DNA of 64,000 bases from contig NZ_BDBI01000009.1 in assembly GCF_001612905.1 (NCBI RefSeq), positions 62,001 to 126,000 on the forward strand, read 5' to 3'. Origin of the DNA: Nocardia ignorata NBRC 108230. Its GTDB lineage: Bacteria > Actinomycetota > Actinomycetes > Mycobacteriales > Mycobacteriaceae. The notes under the pieces are model-generated. The model did no database searches and was not told where the DNA came from. It saw nothing but the letters and a program-made list of their open reading frames with translations. The position numbers and the translations under genes were made by a program. This document shows, in pieces, positions 45,796-55,570 of the stretch. The first letter of the stretch is position 1, and the number at the start of each line of letters is the position of its first letter.

Positions 45796-46721
45796 GCTGC
45801 GGCCACCGGTTGGTAAGTGAGCTCGTTGATCCAGGAAGGAGTCGAACCGAGCCATTGTTTAGGGTAGTGCTCAGTGATCGTCAACAGGGCATTGCCGAGT
45901 AGTCGATGATAAGGGTGTGACTGGTCCATGACCATTTCACCGTAGTACTTGACGAGTTGGTAGATCGGATTGCGGCGGGTGGCGACGCTCCGGTCTCCGA
46001 TAATGCCGAACTTCCGAATCGCGTCGAAGAGCTTCTGTTCGTCGAGTCCCATCGCGATGATGCTGTCGTGCATACGGGTCAGCAGGGGCAACCCGGTGAG
46101 GATGCCGATGAGTAGGGATGGGCGCAGCGCGGCGCCGGCGGCTTCGATCAGCAGTCGGTGTATCGGCCCCGCTCCAATCATGTCCAGCACATGGAAATCC
46201 ACAGCTAGGTGACGGGACTCATCGGCATTGATTCGCTGAAAGACCTTGTGGCACAGGGGATCCTGGATCTCCTCAAGTAGGAACTTCAACAGTGCTCCGT
46301 CGAGTGCCACCTCGAGCATCGGAATCGCTGAGCCTAGTACGGACAGCGGCAGATCGTCTGCGTAGCTGTCCAGCCATTCGATGGCTAGTCGGATGTTGAT
46401 ATTCGGTTCTGGGATCTCGTCGTCATCGAGCATTCCCCAACGGCGCATGAGGGCCAGCTCGGCGTTTGCGTGCTTTTGTTCCTCGGCCTGGAAGTAGCGG
46501 TAGATCTCAGCTAGCGTATTGTCCTTGGTTTGACGGCCGAGCGCGACGAAGGCACGCGAGCCGACCTGCTCGATCCAGACCAGATCGGACATGAATTGCT
46601 TGACCTGCGGGAGCTGCTCGGCCGTTATCGTGTCCGCGCCGGGCTCCGCCCAGTCGAAGTCGCCGAGTGCCCATTGGCGTTGTTTTATGATTTCTAAGGT
46701 GTGCGGCAAATCGATTGACAT
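45792..46721 (-). CDS. Ferritin-like diiron protein (hydroxylase/desaturase type)
   Basis: A 309-residue helical protein with two metal-binding motifs: QAEEQKHANAELALM (E-E-x2-H) near residue 90 and NADESRHLAVDFHVLD (E-x2-H) near 180. It belongs to the ferritin-like superfamily; hydroxylase or desaturase activity is likely but not proven. The ATG at 46719-46721 has GGAG upstream. It is coupled to the BVMO-like gene, repeating the diiron-BVMO pairing of 9.8-12.5 kb, though the two diiron proteins are of different subfamilies. Confidence 0.82.
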   Translation of the reverse strand: MSIDLPHTLEIIKQRQWALGDFDWAEPGADTITAEQLPQVKQFMSDLVWIEQVGSRAFVALGRQTKDNTLAEIYRYFQAEEQKHANAELALMRRWGMLDDDEIPEPNINIRLAIEWLDSYADDLPLSVLGSAIPMLEVALDGALLKFLLEEIQDPLCHKVFQRINADESRHLAVDFHVLDMIGAGPIHRLLIEAAGAALRPSLLIGILTGLPLLTRMHDSIIAMGLDEQKLFDAIRKFGIIGDRSVATRRNPIYQLVKYYGEMVMDQSHPYHRLLGNALLTITEHYPKQWLGSTPSWINELTYQPVAAA

Positions 46722-46751
46722 CGCTCTACTCCTTCGCGAATATGGACACAA

Positions 46752-47694
46752 AATCTTGGCCTGGTGTCCGGAGGCCGGGTATTTCGCAGCGGTAGCCGCT
46801 CACGTGTGGCATGGTCGGACAAAACTCTTGGAACTCGTTCCAGTAAACGAAAACGCTCGTCGCTGGCGCATGGTGGCTGTGAGTGATCCGGCGCCGGGCG
46901 AAGGCCGCGGCGCAGCGGAGTCTCCTGGAATCGCGGGCCCGTGCGCGCCATTTTCGTCCGTTAGCGAGGTCGAGGCCGGCGAGGCGGGAAGGTGTCAGGC
47001 GATCGCACCTGTGATTAGGCGTACGTCCTGGCCATGAATCGACGGGCAGAGGCCCCGCCTCGGGTACTCCGCGATGGCGATTGGAAAGCCGTCTAATCGC
47101 GTGGCCGACCACCGACAGGCACGCCATCCATGGTCGTGCGCACCAGGAGAGCGACACCGCCGGGGCGTTCGGCGCACGACCGAGGGCACCGGGAAACGCA
47201 GATCGTGCGGAGAGCTCAGACGTCAGTCTGCTGTGGGCGGGCAGTGAACAAGCCGCGAGCGTAGCGGCGTGAACGCAGGGGAGTGTAGGTCCGCAATGCT
47301 TGACACCGGGAGCGTGAACTGCGCCACCAAGTGAGGAAGCAGCCCCGAAACACGTGCGCACAAGCGAGACCGCCGCCGCCCACACCGCACTTCGGACACC
47401 GCTTCCAATGATCACTGCTGCAAGGCCAGAGCACTCCCTCTCCGATAGCGCCAGTCTCGAGGCGACGACATCCGACGATGAGGACCCGCGCGTGTTGGTC
47501 CTCATCCATTCGTTCGTCGTCAGCCCGGACTTGCACCGGGGCGCCCCGTTGCGAACCACAGGAACGATGGTACTCACCTAGTATGATCGTTTCAATGCCC
47601 ACGTCAGGGGTTTGAAAGTATGGCGTACGGAGGTTCATTGGGTGCATACTCAACGGGCGACCAACGATCCCTGCCCACATGACACCCGGCGACG
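46752..47694. other. About 940 bp without a supported gene
   Basis: Frames on both strands are Arg/Ser-rich with no family character. Divergent promoters of the diiron-BVMO pair and of the TetR gene at 47695 should lie here. Confidence 0.45.
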
Positions 47695-48369
47695 TTGCCC
47701 GGCTCGAAGGATCCGATCACGACGATGAACTACACCAGGTTGCTTCTGAAGGCCATCGCGGTGATCCGGACACCGTCGCCGTCTGGGACCTCGGAACGTA
47801 TCCTCGACGCCGGGCTAAGGCAATTCGAGGTTGTCGGGATCAGCCGCACACGGATCGAAGACATCGCTCGTCGCGCACGGCTGGCACGTGTGACGCTGTA
47901 CCGACACTTCCCGAGCAAGGGGCGCATTGTCGAGGCGGTGATTCTGCGAGAACTCGCCAGGTTCCTCGTTGAGTTGGAAGCAGAGGTGTCAAATCATCAG
48001 GATCTCGAAGAGAAGATCGTCGAAGGATTCGTTTTCACGCTGAAGGCAGTACGGGGGCACGCCCTGCTCAACAGGCTGTTGGAGACCGAGCCGGAGTCCC
48101 TACTGCCGTTTCTCACGATTGAGGCAGGGGGTCTTGTCGCGACCGCGTCGAACTTTCTGGCCGACCAACTCGCGCAAGAAGTTGATGCTGCCCGCACGGA
48201 TGTCGAACTTCACGTGGTTTCCGAGCTGACTGTCCGCGTGATCCTGTCGTTCGTGCTGACCCCATCGACCCGCATATCCCTCGATACCCCTGAGGGTGCG
48301 CGCCGATTCGCGCGCCGCCACCTCCTGCCTCAGCTGCGTGACGACTCAGTCGGCGGTAGCGCGACATAA
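47695..48369 (+). CDS. TetR-family transcriptional regulator
   Basis: A 224-residue TetR regulator. HTH at about 35-85: SERILDAGLRQFEVVGISRT and RIEDIARRARLARVTLYRHF. The C-terminal domain is of the lipid-responsive type by length. An internal ATG at 47725 (MNYTRLL) could be the true start. It is followed by a second TetR gene on the same strand. Confidence 0.88.
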   Translation: MPGSKDPITTMNYTRLLLKAIAVIRTPSPSGTSERILDAGLRQFEVVGISRTRIEDIARRARLARVTLYRHFPSKGRIVEAVILRELARFLVELEAEVSNHQDLEEKIVEGFVFTLKAVRGHALLNRLLETEPESLLPFLTIEAGGLVATASNFLADQLAQEVDAARTDVELHVVSELTVRVILSFVLTPSTRISLDTPEGARRFARRHLLPQLRDDSVGGSAT

Positions 48370-48466
48370 TGTCAGATCTGTATCGCTGCCCGGCCGCAGA
48401 GATGCCGCACCGGTAGAGGACAGAGGGGGATGCGCTCCTCGACGAAGTAGCGGCATACTCGTTGTG

Positions 48467-49150
48467 GTGACGACGAAATCTGCACGTCGCGGCGCGCGAT
48501 TCTCGGCCCGGGATAGCACCCGGGATGCCCTACTTGATGCCGCAGAGTTCTGCTTCGAAGAGGTCGGATTCTCGGCGACGACGATGGAGGACATCGCTCG
48601 GCAGGCCGGCGTCTCTCGGGCCACCGTGTACCGGCACTTCGCGAACCGTGAATCGGTGGTCTCGGGCGTCGTCCTGCGGACGGCTGGCCGCTACCTCGAC
48701 GGGATTGGCGGGCCACTCGCCGGACAGCCTGATCTCGCATCTGCCGTGCTGGTCTTCGTAGAGACCACTGTTCACGCCGCCAGCCGAGAGAAGTCGATTT
48801 CCGCTCTGTTCGTCAGCGATGATCGCCTCGCTGGAATCGGTCTGACAGAGTCCACATCGGTCGCCCTCTTCGAACTCGTCACCGAGTTCCTGCGACCGGT
48901 ATTCACCCGTCACCGCGATGACCTGCAGCCGGGGATCTCAGTGGACGACGCCGCGGAGTGGATCCTGCGGACGATCCTCAGCCTGCTCACCGTGCGCGGT
49001 CCGAGACGACGCAGCCCTGCTGGCCTCCGCGCGTACCTTTGCCGCTGCCTCCTGCCTGCCATCGTCGTACCAGCGTCTACCGAATTGGATGGGCACCGCG
49101 GTTACGACGACGTGCAGATCGGCAATGCAGGTGACACAAATCTGCAGTAG
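48467..49150 (+). CDS. TetR-family transcriptional regulator
   Basis: A 227-residue TetR regulator. HTH: ALLDAAEFCFEEVGFSATTM and EDIARQAGVSRATVYRHFAN. GTG codons at 48464 and 48467 are candidate starts; a longer frame overlaps the preceding gene and was rejected. It is separated from the thioesterase gene by 43 bp, so it may regulate the thioesterase-hydrolase pair or the downstream mce operon. Confidence 0.87.
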   Translation: MTTKSARRGARFSARDSTRDALLDAAEFCFEEVGFSATTMEDIARQAGVSRATVYRHFANRESVVSGVVLRTAGRYLDGIGGPLAGQPDLASAVLVFVETTVHAASREKSISALFVSDDRLAGIGLTESTSVALFELVTEFLRPVFTRHRDDLQPGISVDDAAEWILRTILSLLTVRGPRRRSPAGLRAYLCRCLLPAIVVPASTELDGHRGYDDVQIGNAGDTNLQ

Positions 49151-49193
49151 TGTCACCTTGGGGCAGGTCAACGCAGAGACGGAGGAGGCTCCG

Positions 49194-49634
49194 ATGGAAT
49201 TCCCGCAGTTCGACCCCCGAGTTGCTGGGCAGGTGCTCGGCGCAGCAACGGATGTGGGCGGCATCTCGGCTTATCTCGGATTTCGTCATGCCGAACTGAG
49301 CGCCGGTCGGTTGATCGCCGAGATGGAGGTGCGAGACGAGCTCCTTACCCCCTTCCGTACATTGCACGGTGGCTGCCTGTCAGCCATGGTCGACCATTGC
49401 CTGGGTGTTGTCTTTTATCCGGTGATCCCGACCGGCTGCTGGGTCGCGACAACCGAGTTCAAGATCAATCTTCTGCGGCCGGTCACGGCTGGCGTATGCA
49501 TCGCCACGGCAGATGTCATTGCCCTGACCAGGCGATCGGGCGTCGCACGCATCGACATCACCAACGACGGCAGGCCAGTGTGCGCCGCTCAGGGAACGGT
49601 TACGATCGTCAGCGACGGGGGTGGCAGCTCGTGA
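49194..49634 (+). CDS. Hotdog-fold thioesterase (PaaI family)
   Basis: A 146-residue hotdog protein with FRTLHGGCLSAMVDHCLGVV (HGG and Asp) and TTEFKINLLRPVTAGV. GGAGGAGG lies 5 bp before the ATG at 49194. It is not closely related to the two paralogous thioesterases at 25905 and 41597. It probably hydrolyses acyl- or aryl-CoA. The hydrolase gene starts within its stop (GTGA). Confidence 0.87.
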   Translation: MEFPQFDPRVAGQVLGAATDVGGISAYLGFRHAELSAGRLIAEMEVRDELLTPFRTLHGGCLSAMVDHCLGVVFYPVIPTGCWVATTEFKINLLRPVTAGVCIATADVIALTRRSGVARIDITNDGRPVCAAQGTVTIVSDGGGSS

Positions 49635-50521
49635 CGGATGGCATGATCGAGATGCAGGTACTGGCTCGTGACGGAATCACGCTGGCGGCCGACTACTATC
49701 CCCATGGTTCCAACCAGCAGGTTGTGATCCTGCTGCATGGAGGTGGGCAGAGTCGTCACGCCTGGACCACCTCAGCGCTCCGCCTGCGCGATCGCGGCTA
49801 CACAGTAGTTGCATACGATGCACGTGGGCACGGCGACAGTGACTGGGCCCCCGACGGACGATACGACGTCGAGCACCTTGTCGATGACCTGCTCATAATG
49901 CGAGAACGATTCTGCACCGAGGACGCGCCCGCGGTCGTCGGAGCATCATTGGGCGGGATGACCGTTCTTGCCGCGCACCTGCTTGCGCCCCCCGAGCTGT
50001 GGGGAGCGGTGGTGCTGGTCGACGTGACCCCACGGATGGAGTTCGATGGCGCTCGACGCATCGTCTCGTTTATGTCCGCGCATCCTGACGGATTCGCGAA
50101 CCTCGAAAACGCTGCCGACGTCATCGCGGCATACAACCCGCACCGCGAACGACCGGTGCGGCTTGAGGGCCTTTACAAGGTACTGCGGCAACGAGCCGAC
50201 GGTCGATGGGTGTGGCGATGGGATCCCGCCTTCATCACGAGTCGTTTTCAGGCGTTGCAACAGGACGCGTCTGCCGGTGCCGAGCAATTCGACACACTTG
50301 TAGAATTGCTCGTCGCGGGTGCGGGTAGAGTCGTCGCGCCGACCCTGCTCGTGCGCGGTGCCCTGTCCGATCTGGTATCGCAGGAGACCGTTGCAGAATT
50401 CCTGGAAATTGTGCCGCACGCGGAGACGACCGATGTCTCCGGAACTGGCCATATGGTGGCAGGAGATGACAATGACGCATTCACGCAGGTTGTCACCGAC
50501 TTCCTCGGACGCACCCTATAG
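49631..50521 (+). CDS. Alpha/beta-hydrolase
   Basis: A 296-residue alpha/beta-hydrolase. Oxyanion motif ILLHGGGQSRHAW near residue 35, nucleophile elbow VVGASLGGMTVLA near 98, and histidine in DVSGTGHMVAGDD near 277. GTG at 49631 overlaps the thioesterase stop. It resembles esterases and lactonases such as those acting after BVMOs. No signal peptide is visible. Confidence 0.9.
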   Translation: MTDGMIEMQVLARDGITLAADYYPHGSNQQVVILLHGGGQSRHAWTTSALRLRDRGYTVVAYDARGHGDSDWAPDGRYDVEHLVDDLLIMRERFCTEDAPAVVGASLGGMTVLAAHLLAPPELWGAVVLVDVTPRMEFDGARRIVSFMSAHPDGFANLENAADVIAAYNPHRERPVRLEGLYKVLRQRADGRWVWRWDPAFITSRFQALQQDASAGAEQFDTLVELLVAGAGRVVAPTLLVRGALSDLVSQETVAEFLEIVPHAETTDVSGTGHMVAGDDNDAFTQVVTDFLGRTL

Positions 50522-50980
50522 GCCCGATCGCTTCCGGCGGTTGGATGCTGGTCATGGCGTCTTTGCGCGAAACCATTGCCAAGGGAACGACTGCTGACGG
50601 GCTGTTCTCTGATTGCAAGAAGGCACATCGCGACTTGCAAGGCCAGGCGGCTGAAGGGTGAGAGGCCCATCAGCCGCATATGACGCTGGCCAGAGATAAC
50701 GGGAGAGGCGCGGACTCCAGGTCGCTAGCGATGGCCAACTGGCGATAGTGCGCGGCCTGGGCAGCATTGCATGTGCTCTCCGTTCGTCCTACTTGTGCTC
50801 GCACCAGCCTTGCCCCTTTGAGCCAGTTCGGGCAGTTTGGAGACCAATCTCAACCGTGTCACAGAATGACGCCGGGCCGTCGGCGAGCCGTCACGGGTTG
50901 AGGACCGCCTTGGGCTGTCTCGGAATTCTGTCCGCTGAGTTGTGAGTTTCCAACCGTTCGATGGACGGATCTCCGCTCGT
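50522..50980. other. Intergenic, no gene seen
   Basis: No conserved frame. It forms the boundary between the hydrolase gene and transposon debris. Confidence 0.4.
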
Positions 50981-50984
50981 GCCG

Positions 50985-51545
50985 ATGATGTACTCCCCAC
51001 AATTCCGTGAAAGCGCTGTCGCTCTGGTCGTCGATAAAGGACGCAGGGTCGCCGATGTCGCCCGTGATCGGGAGTCACCGAGGCCACGCTGTAGCGGTGG
51101 AACACCAGGCCCGCGGTGAGGCCCCGGGACATCCATGGACGAATCGGCGCAACTGAGGGCTGCGCTGAACAGGATCAAGCAACTCGAGGAGGAGCTGCGA
51201 GCGACTCGGGGTTGGCCGCGAAGGTTTTCGACGACACCACGCTCGGCTCAAAAGGCGGTCCCCGGGTGTCTCGACCTTGACCGGGCAAGGAATCAGCATC
51301 CGCACCACCAGCCGTGTGCTCGGCGTGTCCGAGCGCGGCTACCGCCATCACCGCAACCGATCACCCAGCCAACGCCGACTGCGCCACGAGATGCTCGCCG
51401 AAACGATCCGGGCTATCCATCTGGCCTCCCGTGGCCGCTACGGCGTGCACCGCATGCACGCCGAGCTCACTATCGGCATGGGTATCGAGGTTGGCTCTGG
51501 ACAGGTGCGCTCGATCATGAAACATCTTGGATCCAGGAGTCGTCG
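50985..51545 (+). pseudogene. IS3-family transposase remnant
   Basis: Pieces of OrfA (MYSPQFRESAVALVVDKGRR) and its zipper (AQLRAALNRIKQLEEEL), then OrfB (TTSRVLGVSERGYRHHRNRS and ASRGRYGVHRMHAELTIGMG) lie in order but in different frames. The catalytic core is missing. It is a different IS3 copy from the intact one at 1013. Confidence 0.75.
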
Positions 51546-51556
51546 CAACGGCCGGA

Positions 51557-51850
51557 CTATGAAGCGTCCATCAAAGCAGCCAAACGTTGGGCTGGTGTGT
51601 CGCAGTCGAGAATTTTTCTGTGGACGGCCGGTGAGTTCCTCGGCGACCTCGGTTCTGCCGCAGAGTACCATTGGTGTCTTTCGTTGCTGCCGCGCTGCCG
51701 CAGTGCGCCGGGATCGGCGAAGTAGACGCGAATGTCGGTGGCCATGGGAAAGGGATCGGTGCTCGGCTGTCTCGGCATCCTGGTCCCAAGTCGCGGTGCG
51801 GTGGGGGTCGCGGGTAGTTCGGTGACGGCGGCGATGAGGCTGTCGCGGAC
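51557..51850 (-). pseudogene. IS30-family transposase C-terminal remnant
   Basis: Minus-strand reading shows ATDIRVYFADPGALRQRGSN and, in a nearby frame, NTNGTLRQ, then DTPAQRLAALMDAS, the end of IS30 transposases (compare VYFCDPHSPWQRGSNENTNG and DTPAERLAALL). Frameshifts and truncation mark it as dead. Confidence 0.7.
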
Positions 51851-52804
51851 GACTTCGGCGGTCCGTTCGGCGCCGGGGTGTCCGAGGACGAGATAGCGCT
51901 TCAGAGTTTCTGGATCGAGGAGCCAGGAACCGGGCCGCTGCCGCGGGAGTTTCGCCTGACGTCGGCTATCGGTGGGTTCATCGGGCTGGAGGCTCGACGC
52001 CGCGTCCGACGCCACGGGTGTATATGCGGAGCAAGACGCGATGTTCGATACCTCGAGCTCTTCCGCAACCGGCAGCGGCGTCATAGCGGCATCGGAATGC
52101 TGACCTCGATGGAGTACGAGAACGCAACCATCGTGGCGTGAGGTCCACGGCTCCGTGAAACCAGGGTAAGACCAGACCTAGAAGACCGGCCGAGACGGAT
52201 TCCATCATGGCTGGCGGAAGCACTCGCGCCCGCATGAAGTTAACTGCAGTTTTGCTTACGCCATCTCGGTCACCTTGCGCGAGTGATGATGGGCCAGGTC
52301 TTCCCCGGACCGTTCTCCCGGCAGATTCTGCTGTGTATGCATGGAGACGGCCCGAAAATGGAGTTACGGGAAGGCTTCGAGGCGGTCGTGCGGCGATGAA
52401 GGGGCATATCGCGGTCGGCGAGACCGCGCTGATGGGTCTGGCGTGTCGGCGAGCTTGCATCCGGTGGAGGTCGCGAGCGACTCGAAATCCATCGCCAAGC
52501 GGCGATCGTCGGATCGGATCGCAAGTTTGCGGACCGATTGCTGTCACGCATCCGTTGGAGTCTGATGGTCTATTGACAGGGTGTGACCCAGGACGCATAC
52601 TCGTACCTCGAGTATCTAGTACTTGCCGTAGCACACATGGAGGTGGCGTGGTCGTGATGGCGCACTTGGCCGCAACTCAGCAAGGCACAGCTTTCCGGCC
52701 AACACCAGCCGAGTGCGTCGGGTGCAAGATCGGCCGAACCGATGCGTTCTTTGCGCCCGCCGCGATGTCGGACAACGATGCGAGAGACGAGATGGGAATC
52801 TGCC
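51851..52804. other. About 950 bp upstream of the mce operon, no intact gene
   Basis: Several long but unconvincing frames. Possibly more transposon debris, but I recognise no family. The mce promoter should lie in the last few hundred bases. Confidence 0.4.
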
Positions 52805-53644
52805 GTGGTGCCTGCGCGTAGCGAGTTGTCGGCGTCGGCCCGAGTAATTCGCGAGAATTTATCCGGAACAGTGGTCTCTGGCCTCCGAACGTTTGGTCGG
52901 ACTACGCGGATGGCGTATTCAGCCGCGATGGGTGCCGCGAGTGACATTGCCGGATTGAAGTTTCAATGGCGTGAGGCGCTGTATCAATCCTGGTACTTGA
53001 TTACGGTTACCGCAATTCCGGCAATTCTAATGGCCGTGCCATTCGGGGTTATCGTCTCGGTTCAGGTCGGGAATCTGATCCATCAGATCGGCGCAGATTC
53101 GCTGCTCGGTGCAGCCGGCGGTTTGGGGGTAATAAAACAGGGCGCCCCCATGGCGACAGGATTGTTGCTGGGCGCGGCTGGCGCGGCCGCGATCGCGGCC
53201 GACTTGGGCGCCCGCAACATCCGTGAAGAGATCGACGCCATGCGAACGATGGGCATAAGTCCTATGCATCGCCTCGTGATTCCCCGGATGGTGGCGATGA
53301 TTCTCGTTGCACCGATGCTCAATGTCTTGATCATCTTCGTAGGGGTCGTGGCGGGATATGCAGTCGCGGTCGGTCCTCAGGGGGTGACGCCCGGCAGCTA
53401 TTGGGGAACCTTCGGATCCTTCACCGTAATGGCGGATATCGGCGTGTCGATTGTCAAGTCTGTGCTGTTCGGCTTCATCGTCGTGATGATCGCGTGCCAG
53501 CGGGGTCTTGAGGCCAAAGGTGGTCCACGTGGAGTAGCGGATGGCGTGAACGCGGCGGTTGTTCTCTCCGTCGTCTCTGTCGCTGTCGTGAATCTATTGG
53601 TCACTCAGTTGGTCTCAATGTTCCTTCCAACAAGGCTGGCATAG
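52805..53644 (+). CDS. yrbEA: YrbE/MlaE-type permease of the mce operon, first copy
   Basis: A 279-residue MlaE-family integral membrane protein. The core MlaE pattern is visible: ITVTAIPAILMAVPFGVIVS, GAPMATGLLLGAAGAAAIAA, then the conserved EEIDAMRTMGISPMHRLVIP loop. Start uncertain: GTG at 52805 or 52808 gives the usual length. It forms the permease of an ABC-type lipid importer with the second YrbE protein; the ATPase MceG (Mkl) is usually encoded elsewhere and is absent here. Confidence 0.9.
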   Translation: MVPARSELSASARVIRENLSGTVVSGLRTFGRTTRMAYSAAMGAASDIAGLKFQWREALYQSWYLITVTAIPAILMAVPFGVIVSVQVGNLIHQIGADSLLGAAGGLGVIKQGAPMATGLLLGAAGAAAIAADLGARNIREEIDAMRTMGISPMHRLVIPRMVAMILVAPMLNVLIIFVGVVAGYAVAVGPQGVTPGSYWGTFGSFTVMADIGVSIVKSVLFGFIVVMIACQRGLEAKGGPRGVADGVNAAVVLSVVSVAVVNLLVTQLVSMFLPTRLA

Positions 53645-54511
53645 ATGTCGGAGATGAAGTACACCCCCCCGCGGCTAGTGAAGGCCCGGCGAACAGCGAC
53701 GTCACTCGGGCACCGTGTCGTTCCGGTGGAGCCTCTAGGTTTCGTCCTCAATTTCATCTGGCAGGCATTGTCGGCGATACCGTTCACGCTCAAACGATAT
53801 CGAGCGGAGACAATGCGCGCGATCACGGATATGACGTGGGGGCAAGGCTCGATCATCGTGGGCGGTGGAACGGTCCCGATGCTGGTGGTGCTGGGACTGG
53901 TCATCGGCGGCTCGGTCGGCGTCGAGTCATTCGCGACTCTAGACCTCATCAGTATGGGGCCGGTGTCAGGCATTGTCTCAGCCTTCGCCAACACCCGAGA
54001 GCTAGCGCCGATCGCGGCAGGAGTCGGATTCGCCGCACAAGCTGGGTGTCGTATAACCGCCCAAATCGGATCGATGCGGATCTCAGAGGAGATCGACGCC
54101 ATCGAATCGCTTGGATTGCGATCGATTCCTTTCGTTGTAACGACCAGGATTATTGCCGGCGCGGTGGCGATCGTTCCGACTTTTCTTATCGCGCTAATCC
54201 TCAGCTACGCGGCGTGCCGGACTGTGATCGTCCAGCTGCACGGCCAGGCCGCAGGTGTCTACGATCACTACTTCTATCAATTCATCAGCGGGTGGGATAT
54301 CACTGCTGCTGTGATCAAAGTTCTGGTATTCGGGACGGCTGTCATCTTGATTCACAGTTATCAAGGGTTCTTCGCGACAGGCGGGCCGGAAGGCGTCGGA
54401 ATTGCGTCCGGCCGTGCCGTCCGGGCAAGTTTTGTGGCGATCATCGGTCTAGACATGGTATTGACCATCCTCCTGTGGGGTGTCAACTCCGCGATCGAAT
54501 TCACAGGGTGA
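53645..54511 (+). CDS. yrbEB: YrbE/MlaE-type permease of the mce operon, second copy
   Basis: A 288-residue MlaE-family permease with GGTVPMLVVLGLVIGGSVGV, ANTRELAPIAAGVGFAAQAG and ISEEIDAIESLGLRSIPFVV, then YQGFFATGGPEGVGIASGRA near the end. It begins at the base after the first permease's stop, and RBS overlap suggests coupling. It pairs with yrbEA. Confidence 0.92.
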   Translation: MSEMKYTPPRLVKARRTATSLGHRVVPVEPLGFVLNFIWQALSAIPFTLKRYRAETMRAITDMTWGQGSIIVGGGTVPMLVVLGLVIGGSVGVESFATLDLISMGPVSGIVSAFANTRELAPIAAGVGFAAQAGCRITAQIGSMRISEEIDAIESLGLRSIPFVVTTRIIAGAVAIVPTFLIALILSYAACRTVIVQLHGQAAGVYDHYFYQFISGWDITAAVIKVLVFGTAVILIHSYQGFFATGGPEGVGIASGRAVRASFVAIIGLDMVLTILLWGVNSAIEFTG

Positions 54512-54517
54512 GCGCCG

Positions 54518-55570
54518 ATGTCTCGATATGAAATGCCGGGAGTATCGGCAACAAAGCGATCGTCGATTATTGTCGGTATGGTCGCCGTGCTGACGGCACT
54601 GTCAGTAGCGGCCGCTTGGACAGTTGGCAATGCGGCCCGCGGCGACAACCGAATGCTTGTGGTGTTGCGCACCGAGAAAATCGGAGACGGCGTCGGCGTG
54701 GGAACGCCGGTGCAGTTCGACGGTGTCGGCATCGGTGCCGTCACTGCCATCGGCTCAGGTGATGGGGCGAAACAGGTGACTTTGATGCTTGATCGAACAA
54801 ACTCGAGCGGGCTCACCGACAGCCTTCTCGTAGACTACTCGCCGTCTAATCTCTTCGGTATCAGCGAGGTTGCGCTGAAACCGGGCGTTGGGGGCACACC
54901 CCTGCGAGACGGCGTTGTTATCGACCTGACGGGTCCTCGATCTGACAGGCAGCGAGATGCGACCATGGGTGTACTGATTCGGACAGTCGCGGAGACCACG
55001 GGAAGCCTCCTTACCCCGGAACTCACCGACGTGCTGGTGCGGGTTGCTACAGCGGCCCGCCAATTCACGCCACTGATGGAGGCGATTGTGGTATCCGGTC
55101 GGAACGTCGCTGAGACACGCTCTGTGCCGGTCTCGGCATTGCTGGAACAGTACGGCTCGATGCTTGTCGGCAGCGCATCGATGATCGACGGCACGGTAGG
55201 CCTGATATATCGACTCACCACCATCGAGATTCTGAATAACCAACGCGAACTATTCGACGCCACAGTCAGTGTTGTAGGCCAACGCTTCTTCCCCGCCCTC
55301 GCGGGAACGCTATTCACGGCGCAGGCGCATCTGTCAGAATACGCGGCAATGCTCACGCCGATTCTTGCAAGTGGCAGTCGAATGGTTTCGACGCCTGGTG
55401 TTTCGAGCATGCAGCTCTCCGAGATACTGTCGCGGCTGGATCGGTCGTTCACGTCGACGCCTAGTGGCCCGGTACTGAGTATCAAACTGATTCTCGATCT
55501 AGTTCCCGCGATTGCGGCGTCATCGCCGGAAACGTTGGTTCCGACACCGTATTTCGGGGGTGGTCGATGA
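54518..55570 (+). CDS. mceA: MCE-family protein, MceA position
   Basis: A 350-residue MCE protein. N-terminal membrane helix about 14-36 (SSIIVGMVAVLTALSVAAAW). The MCE domain is about 45-130 with GVGTPVQFDGVGIGAVTAIG. A long helical region follows to the C-terminus. MCE proteins form a heterohexameric periplasmic tube that carries lipids (sterols, fatty acids) toward the permease. First of six MCE genes. Confidence 0.92.
   Translation: MSRYEMPGVSATKRSSIIVGMVAVLTALSVAAAWTVGNAARGDNRMLVVLRTEKIGDGVGVGTPVQFDGVGIGAVTAIGSGDGAKQVTLMLDRTNSSGLTDSLLVDYSPSNLFGISEVALKPGVGGTPLRDGVVIDLTGPRSDRQRDATMGVLIRTVAETTGSLLTPELTDVLVRVATAARQFTPLMEAIVVSGRNVAETRSVPVSALLEQYGSMLVGSASMIDGTVGLIYRLTTIEILNNQRELFDATVSVVGQRFFPALAGTLFTAQAHLSEYAAMLTPILASGSRMVSTPGVSSMQLSEILSRLDRSFTSTPSGPVLSIKLILDLVPAIAASSPETLVPTPYFGGGR

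Noticed and set aside
52207..52821. Possible 204-residue gene upstream of the mce operon
   Set aside because: No recognised domain; basic, low-complexity composition, in a region of transposon debris.
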